Source of the DNA: Malachius bipustulatus
Taxonomy: Eukaryota > Arthropoda > Insecta > Coleoptera > Melyridae
DNA: 64,000 nt
Direction of reading: 5' to 3'
Assembly: GCA_910589415.1 (NCBI GenBank)
Contig: OU342635.1
Coordinates: 3,286,001-3,350,000, forward strand
Part shown: positions 57,511 to 64,000 of the stretch, piece by piece
Layout: each line of letters opens with the position of its first letter
Numbering within the stretch: position 1 is the stretch's first letter
Program-made: the position numbers and the translations under genes
Notes under the pieces: model-generated
The model's input: the letters and a program-made list of their open reading frames with translations, nothing else
Told to the model about the DNA's origin: nothing
The model's database searches: none

Positions 57511-58780
57511 TGCAGAGAAGGTACGTAAAACTGAATAACTATGTAGTTTCCGCAGGCTTGCATTTCAATGATGTGTTAAACATCACAAGGTAATATCAAT
57601 GTGTTTTTTTTTGGTGTGGTAAAGAAATTTACGCCCAGCAAAAGCAAAATATCACATACTGGTATCGAAGAGTATATTGTTAAATGATAACATGAATGAT
57701 TGTATTACAGAAAGACTTTCCCAATTTCAACGATGACAATAATTTCTCGAGACAGTTTTTCCTGTAATTATTGTTCTTTTGATTTTGATAAATTTATCAT
57801 CAGAGGATCTCGATCAAAAAGCTTTCTTTCTAATGGCAATTTATGATAAGAAAAGCCAAGAATTGCATGGCAGAGACAAAATAAATAAGTAAAACTGATA
57901 ATGTTTGTAACACTTTTGATGCAGGAAAGTGCTTATTATGTATACCTACCTAAGGTACCTAGGTACGAGTAGGTACCTGAGTAACAGTCGCACAATAATT
58001 ATATACATCCAAAAGTTGATAATAATACACTTGGTCTTGGTAGCAATCACCTAATACATTTTCACTTCACTCATCTGAACACCGTATGGACCCAATGACG
58101 AGTTGAATTGAATAATAAAAATGCTATCTAAATGGGATCTGAGTGAAATTCGGTTGATAACACGTTATTATCGAAAAACAGATCTCATAAACGCTGGTAG
58201 CAAACCATTCACATACATGATTAGATTTCATGTTCTCAGAAATAATCTCAGCTCTACTCTAATAATTATTTAAAAAAGTATCTCCCGGTATGAGTTATTT
58301 TTGTGGCTTTCTACAATTTCATGAATAATAATTATTGTCTTCCATTTTTCATTGTCTATTAAAATGATGAAACTTAACAAGTTTAAATAAATTTGAAAAA
58401 ATTAAATGACGAAAATAGCGATATAATATCATCGTCAAAGGTGAGCTCATAGTGTTGCCCGCCCAGAATACTCTTAATTTCTGAAGTTTGTCAAAAAAGT
58501 CCAAATTTCCAAAAATTATCCACTTTTTCTCAAAATTTCTCAAGCCTATTTCGCATCATAGAGATCGCAATCGGGCCGAGAACTAACAGAATAAAAGTTG
58601 GCGTCCCTATATATTGGTAACAGAGAGGTACCGGTTTTTTTCCTATTTATAAAATCCTAATAGTTGACGGTAGGTAACCTTTTGCATAACTTATTGTCTA
58701 AAAAAATTAGTATCGTCCATTTGCACGCCCTGTATATTATATGTACTGGACTGTATCGACGTGGTACCGTTACTGAATGT
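57511..58780. other. Intergenic with TAGGTAC-type words
   Basis: A cluster at 57943-57976 contains ACCTACCTAAGGTACC, TAGGTACGAGTAGGTACC. A lone GCCCTGTATATTATATGTAC is at 58727. No coding content was recognised. Confidence 0.4.
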
Positions 58781-58987
58781 TATAAATAGTCTTGGGTAGC
58801 ATCAGTTAATAATAATTTTAATTTAATAATTATTCACTGAATACATTATTGTGCTACATTCATCATTCATGCACATAGCACTTTCACGTTCTTCGCGATC
58901 GCCAAGTAGACACGGTAGCCAAAGTCTAGACATGTTATCTGATCAGCAACGATCACTATGCAGACATGAAATAATGAGTCCATCAGG
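58781..58987 (+). other. Candidate first exon with TATA box and splice donor
   Basis: TATAAATAG (58781) is followed by ATCAGTTA (58801), an initiator-like word, though the spacing of ~23 bases is shorter than usual. ATG 58869 opens a frame of 39 codons, beginning MHIALSRSSRSPSRHG and ending near MSPSG, that runs into CATCAG|GTAAGAG (58983-58987 and on), an excellent 5' splice site. The Ser/Arg-rich peptide resembles nothing I can name. Frame phase at the donor would be 1. A noncoding chance match is possible; the ATG context is weak. Confidence 0.3.
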
Positions 58988-59509
58988 TAAGAGGATTTTA
59001 CTGAAAGCAAAGAGCTCTCCTCGGTATCTTTCCGGTATTAACTCGGCCGAAATAATTCTCTTGGGAAATCTTTAACTTATCACCAGTAATCCACCTGCTG
59101 AGGTGATCGCTCAATTATTTCAAGAAGTAAAAGATGGATCTGCAGGCTTTCCCAGATCCTTGTGAATGTTTACCAGATCCAATAAGCATCTTAAACTAGC
59201 ACCCATGCCGAAGAAAAGCATTCCGGTTGCTAATGGAGTTTTTATTTTTTTACAAAGTGCGCTATTTGTTGTAATCATAATAATTATTATTACCAAGGAG
59301 TGGCTGTTAAGTTTAATGCATTATTTGTCTTCTGAATATAATTAAACTAGCCGTTTTATAAATAGATTAACATTACGAGCTTAGCTGTCAAGATGCTATC
59401 AAGAGTTACATTTATGTTTTTATAAATATTAAACTTGTTACAATAATTTCTTCAGCTTTATAATTGAAATTATAAAAAAAGATCGGTGTCCCTCTCGAGT
59501 ATCTAAAAA
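58988..59509. other. Intergenic or intron, nothing recognised
   Basis: If the exon at 58869 is real, this would be the start of its first intron. No repeat or frame supports anything further. Confidence 0.35.
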
Positions 59510-60760
59510 ATTGCTTGTTACCTAAAAAAAATGGCGTTTTTCAAAAAGGATGTAAAGCTAAGGCTGTTGTGAAAAATAATTTTTTTAGTAAGAGGACAGG
59601 AAAAATCGAGTGTCATGTATAAAATCGTATTTTAAGCATATTAGAAAGAATAACTTTTTTCAATATAAGGTCTCCTTTGGGAAATATTTCAGAAAATGTA
59701 ACTAAGGCTGCTGTAAAAAACATTTTTTTAGTAAGTGGGCAGCCAAAATCCAAGCTGTATAAAATCGTATTTTAAGCATAAAAGAGAGGATACCTTTTTT
59801 CAAGATCAAGCCTTGTTTAGGAAATATTTAAAAAAAAAAATGTAACTAAGGCTACTTTGAAAAATATATTTTTGTAGTAAGTGGACAGTCAAAATGGAGT
59901 GTCGTATAAAATTGTCTTTTAAGCATAAAAGAGGGAATAACTTTTTTCAAGATCTAGCACCGTTTAGGAAATATTTCCAAAAATGTAGCACTAAGGCTGC
60001 TGTGAAAAAGATATTTCCTCAGTAAGTGGGCAGACAAAATCGAGTGTTGTGTATAAAATCGTCTTTTGAGCATAAAAGAGGGAATAATAGGTTTTTTCAA
60101 GATCAGGCCGCGTTTAGGAAATATTTCCAAAAATGAAAAATTTGACGTAGGCAACTTTTTATTATTCTTATTGATCATGCATATAATTATGTATGTATGG
60201 AAATATTTCCTAAACGATGTCAGATATAAAAAAAACTTATTCATTATTTTATTGTTTGAAATGCGATTTTATACATGACTCTAGATTTTCATTGTCCAGT
60301 TACTAAAAAAATGTTTTTTAATAGCAGCCTTAGTTTTACATTTTCTGAAATATTTCCTAAACGAAGCCTGATCTTGAAAAAACGTATTCTCTCTTATATG
60401 CTTAAAAGACCATTTTATACAACATGATTCTCGATTTTGGCTACCCAGCTACCAAAAAAAATAATTTAACAGCAGCCTTAGTTTTACATTTTTGTAAATA
60501 TTTCCTAAAAGAGGCCTGATCTTGAAAAAAGTTATTCTTTATTTTATGCTTAAAAGACCATTTTATACATGATTCTCGATTTTGGCTACTATCAGTTACC
60601 AAAAAAAAAAATAATTTCACAGCAGCCTTAGTCTTACATTTTTGTAAATATTTCCTAAAAGAGGCCTAACCTTGAAAAAAGTTATTCTTTGTTTTATGTT
60701 TACAATGTGATTTTATACATACTACTCGATTTTGACTGTCCGCAGAGTTACCAAACACCC
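59510..60760. mobile_element. Fold-back element whose two arms are tandem repeats (~145-bp unit)
   Basis: In the left half CTAAGGCTG recurs at about 59560, 59703, 59846 (CTAAGGCTA) and 59992, each followed by TTTTTTAGTAAGTGG-like, GTATAAAATCGT and AAGCATAAAAGAG words. After a centre at about 60140-60200 the same unit appears inverted: CAGCCTTAG at 60327, 60473 and 60623, with GGAAATATTTCCTAAACG, GCTTAAAAGACCATTTTATA and so on. Each arm has four units of 143-147 bases. CACCCTGTATA lies at the right edge (60757-60767). Tandemly repeated arms are known from Drosophila FB elements; relationship is inferred only from architecture. Confidence 0.8.
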
Positions 60761-61334
60761 TGTATACTTATTTTATAATGACGTATATTAGGTACTTGTA
60801 GATAGAACAGATATGATTGGGCGTTTTAAAGGGTAAGAATAACCTGATCAGAGTCCCCCATAAAATAAGGACAAAAATTTGATTACCACTAGCGTTTTTT
60901 GAAATTAACAAAATTCAGTAATAACAGAGCTAATGAGGTGTCCTTGAAAATTGTAAATGCCACTTCACAACGCCCTCGTAGCCGACTTTAGAGTTATTAC
61001 GGCGGGCTCTTAATGATCGAGTTAAGACATAAAATTAGTTCAAGAGTAAATTTAATTCACCAGATACTTCGTACACTTGTAAATGTAAATTACATCACGT
61101 GAGTACTTGTTCGAATGATACGTACCATATGCACTTGTTTTAAGCAAGCTGTAATGTGCAGACTTCTCAATTATTAGTGAGCTCCTCTTAATTATTATGT
61201 TTTCTAACAGACGAATAATAATTAAAATATTCACTGTTGTGAAAAAATCATATTGTATAGCATTCAAAAGCGGGGTCTATTTTGTTATACTTGCATGATA
61301 GAAGTGACCCAGAAGGTTTTATCTTCCAGTGAAG
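60761..61334. other. Intergenic, nothing recognised
   Basis: No gene or repeat family was noted. Confidence 0.4.
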
Positions 61335-61775
61335 TATACATTCAGGTTTTTTTTCTCTTTTTGTCCCCCCTTTCTCCCTCTCTATCTTGTGCGCCAGTGA
61401 CTTTATTGATGCAAATACAAAAACGTTATTCAATAACCCCTTTTTCGCTTTTTTAGCCTCTTTTAGCACCGTTTCAAGCAATTCCATCCACCATTTATAC
61501 ATTAAGATTTTACATTAAAATTCTACCAGATAACTTTTAATGAAAATCAGGAATTATTTTCAATGTAAATGGCCCAACATTACCTGAGAAAATTGCAAAT
61601 ATCTCAAAAACAGTGCGTCGTATATATGAAAAAAACTAAAGTATCCTTTTTTGTTCTAAAATTCAGTGGTTATTGAATACCGTTTTTGTATTTGCAATAA
61701 AGTCAGTGGCGTAAAAGATAGAGAGGGAAAAGGGGGAAAGGGGAAAAAGACAAAACCATGAATATCTACGCCACT
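61335..61775. repeat. ~440-bp inverted repeat, arms ~110 bp
   Basis: TCCCTCTCTATCTTGTGCGC with CAGTGACTTTATTGATGCAA (61374 onward) pairs with GCAATAAAGTCAGTGGCG and AAAGATAGAGAGGGA (61695-61728). The pairing continues through ACAAAAACGTTATTCAATAA / TTATTGAATACCGTTTTTGT. The spacer is ~200 bases. An unpaired ACACCCTGGTATA lies at 61961. Confidence 0.65.
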
Positions 61776-62812
61776 GAAAGACATCTACAATACCTGAAAT
61801 AGCCAAATAGAGATATTTGTTTGTTTATTGTTCATGCCGAGTTTCACAAAAATCTCTATCTCGAAAACGAAGACTTTTTGGGCAAAAATGTTTATGACAA
61901 AAAATTGTTTGTTTTGACGCCCCCTATACTACTCAAAAGTTTCTCGGTATATTTATGATACACCCTGGTATAAACCGCTGATATCGTTAACACCGTGTGC
62001 TTTATAAAACCGGGTGTACCTAACTCATGTACCTAGGTATTCTATAATTATTGTGCGTGGGGCGTGTTCTCATTCGAGATTATTGAATAAATTAATTAAG
62101 ATGCAGATTTCAATGCAAGGAATTTGTTTCTAACCGAATCAAAGGATAACGGGATCACATATGTAGGAATGTTGTTCCGCGAAATGGATATCTAACATTT
62201 CAACCGACATTCTTCAGATAAGCTTAAGAAACCTCAAAGAGCTTATAGACCAAACGAATAGAGAGGTTTTTCTTGACAAAAATAGTAACGGAATACCAAC
62301 ACCGCCGGCGTTATTGCACGCGGAATAGCCACCAGATCCTAACTGCACAGTTTTATACTCGAGTTTACTTTTTTTATTAACAATTTAGTGCAAAAATCAC
62401 TTTTTTTGTATTTTTGTTTATTTTATAAATCTTACATAGTGCTTACTCTGTGGTTAGGACTATTGATCGCTACCTTTTATTCGTCAACGTCATAATGATG
62501 AATTTTTGCGTATGCGAAAGTGTCACTTTCCCGCACACTTTTATAAATGTGAGAAATCTTACCGCTTGCGTACAAATAACGATGCATTATTGGTATTATA
62601 GTGGTCGTAGGGAAAATATTATTATGTAATAAGAACTTCCAAACGTTTAAAGAATGAGGAAAAGACGAGGCCTGGTATCTATCAAACAGTTACCAATCTC
62701 TAGCAATTTACTTACAGGTTGCAATGCCTGTTTTTCCTCCTGGTTGCTTCAACATTTTAAATTCCTACCAAATAATTTAAATTGCTTAGCAGAATAATAA
62801 TCAATCCCAAGG
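61776..62812. other. Intergenic, nothing recognised
   Basis: No gene or repeat family was noted. Confidence 0.4.
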
Positions 62813-62904
62813 TATATAAGTAATCAGTAAGTGCTGTAAGAAGTTCAACATTACAAACGAAATTAGCCGACGTTACGAGCATATAAATCGACTGTTATTC
62901 TCAA
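62813..62904 (+). promoter_or_regulatory. Candidate TATA promoter and noncoding first exon
   Basis: TATATAAG (62813) is followed about 32 bases later by TTCAACATT (62844), a plausible start site. The downstream sequence contains no ATG up to CTCAAG|GTAAAG (62899-62910), a plausible splice donor. This layout is common for insect genes with a short first exon, but each element alone is frequent in AT-rich DNA, and no downstream coding exon was found in the window. Confidence 0.25.
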
Positions 62905-62910
62905 GGTAAA

Positions 62911-64000
62911 GATACACTTCCTGCCAAGCAAGCTTCTTTTGGACTCACGAAATTAAGCAGTTACAGAACATTCCATCAATAGTATACGCTAACATACATG
63001 CTAGCACATCACTTGTCTTAAATTGACTCTTTTTAAATGATAATCCAACCAAAGTACCAAAGTACCATCATGTGATTGTCAATCTTTTTCCCAAAGAAAG
63101 ATCTGGAGAAAAACGTTTTGAAAAATTTATATTTTTAAAAAATGAGATTAAAGTAGTTAAAAATGTAAAAAAATAAAAATAAAACTGATGAAGTGAAAGT
63201 TAATTGGCTCAGTAATCACTAATCACCAATCAGTAACCAACTGCTTACTGATTACCGCGACTGATATAATTTATTCTTTATCATCACTGTCAATTATTAT
63301 AAGCTCAGCGCACATTTCGCGTAATTGCCCATTGCAGATTCTACAGATAATTGAGCACTTTAATCCGGTTTTCCTATACAGCCACATACCCTGCTGCTTC
63401 TATACATTATTATTTTTCCATCGGTTGCATGTAATAATTATTACACTGAGTAATGGTTAGGAGAAATGGTGACAAAAATGGCTTGTATCTCCCAAATGGA
63501 AGAATAGGTAGTTCGAGTCCTCTCCTCAAAATTTGCCTTGTCAAGTAGCGGGGTGCGGTGAGCGGCTACCTCTTTTGCCCAGATGTACCCGAGCGATTTC
63601 AAAATGTTTCCACCATTTGGAAGAAAATTACTGGGAGGCATCTGGGCAACCCCTCCAATTGAGGCAAAAACATTTTCTTCCAATTTGCTCCTTGCGTTAT
63701 TAACCTCCCAGTACCGGGTGAGTCATTAATATGGTCATCGGGAATATCTCAGAAACTAAACATCGTAAAGTCTCAAGCAACAAAATTTTATTACAACAAA
63801 ATTACACCCGTTTTTCACGAAGAAAAGCGTTCACACGCCTGGACGCGACAGACGCTCGTCCCTACCAACTTCGAAGAATTCAACTAAAACTCAAACTAAA
63901 TTACTCTAATTAAACTAAATCTCTCGACTCTTATCTCATTAACCGGTAATTAAAGTGATTCGCCATATCATCGACTGCAGCAACAGCAAAGCAGCGAATT
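62911..64000. other. Intergenic to the window edge
   Basis: A minus-strand frame of 80 codons at 63441-63683 lies in a slightly GC-richer stretch (63490-63720) and contains phrases such as GGNILKSLGYIW, but I do not recognise a family and the frame has no splice-site support. The last ~200 bases (TTCACGAAGAAAAGCGTTCA and on) show nothing identifiable. Confidence 0.35.

Noticed and set aside
54853..57593. Many 60-92 codon frames on both strands
   Set aside because: All fall in the degenerate tandem array, repeat the same peptide phrases and lack any family motif.
63441..63683. 80-codon minus-strand frame, considered as an exon or retroelement fragment
   Set aside because: Composition is plausible but no family motif, acceptor or donor could be tied to it.

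Overview
The window looks like AT-rich, repeat-dense nuclear DNA of an arthropod, most likely an insect. The evidence is eukaryotic throughout: a tRNA-derived SINE, a two-ORF non-LTR retrotransposon with a poly(A) tail, many short inverted-repeat elements flanked by TA, 8-bp or 9-bp target duplications, splice-site-like junctions and no operon-like gene packing. The recurring TAGGTAC/CCTAGGTA motif and abundant AATAATTATT runs remind me of sap-feeding Hemiptera (aphids, scale insects), but this is an impression and not a proof.

Host genes are very sparse. Position 45-141 looks like the last coding exon of an unidentified gene. Position 2363-3013 is a continuous 216-codon frame whose first ~73 residues resemble the complex I subunit NDUFA1 (MWFE), followed by ~143 highly charged residues. 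Two weak candidates for first exons or promoters lie at 58781-58987 and 62813-62904, and a good TATA/Inr/poly(A) set lies at 6338-6548, probably part of an LTR.

Almost all the rest is mobile or repeated DNA. Left third (1-22 kb): a short hairpin family (1568, 8806), a SINE with 14-bp target duplication (3085-3358), large palindromes (5.2-6.05, 7.8-8.7, 10.7-11.0 kb), a TA-flanked MITE (12299-12848), and a LINE with both ORFs open (13610-17259). Middle (21-38 kb): a palindrome with a second element at its centre (21326-22087), a ~630-bp dispersed repeat that forms a four-unit tandem array (23.6-26.1 kb), a ~112-bp minisatellite (28.0-28.8 kb), a decayed reverse transcriptase (27.45-27.7 kb), and a family with 8-bp target duplications (31913, 37343, 47456), one copy of which carries an inserted hAT-type MITE (32161-32624). 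Right part (38-61 kb): a fold-back element with 9-bp target duplication (40720-41084), a palindrome built of nested TA-CAGGGTG modules (41128-41979) with a second copy at 52.2-53.4 kb interrupted by another MITE, a 2.8-kb degenerate tandem array apparently derived from the fold-back family (54.66-57.5 kb), and a fold-back whose arms are themselves tandem repeats (59.5-60.76 kb).

The main theme is stacked palindromic non-autonomous DNA transposons that share CAGGGTG/TA ends and have inserted into, or grown around, one another. No transposase gene was found in the window, so mobilisation would have to come from elsewhere. All boundaries come from reading by eye; percentages and database identities were not computed.
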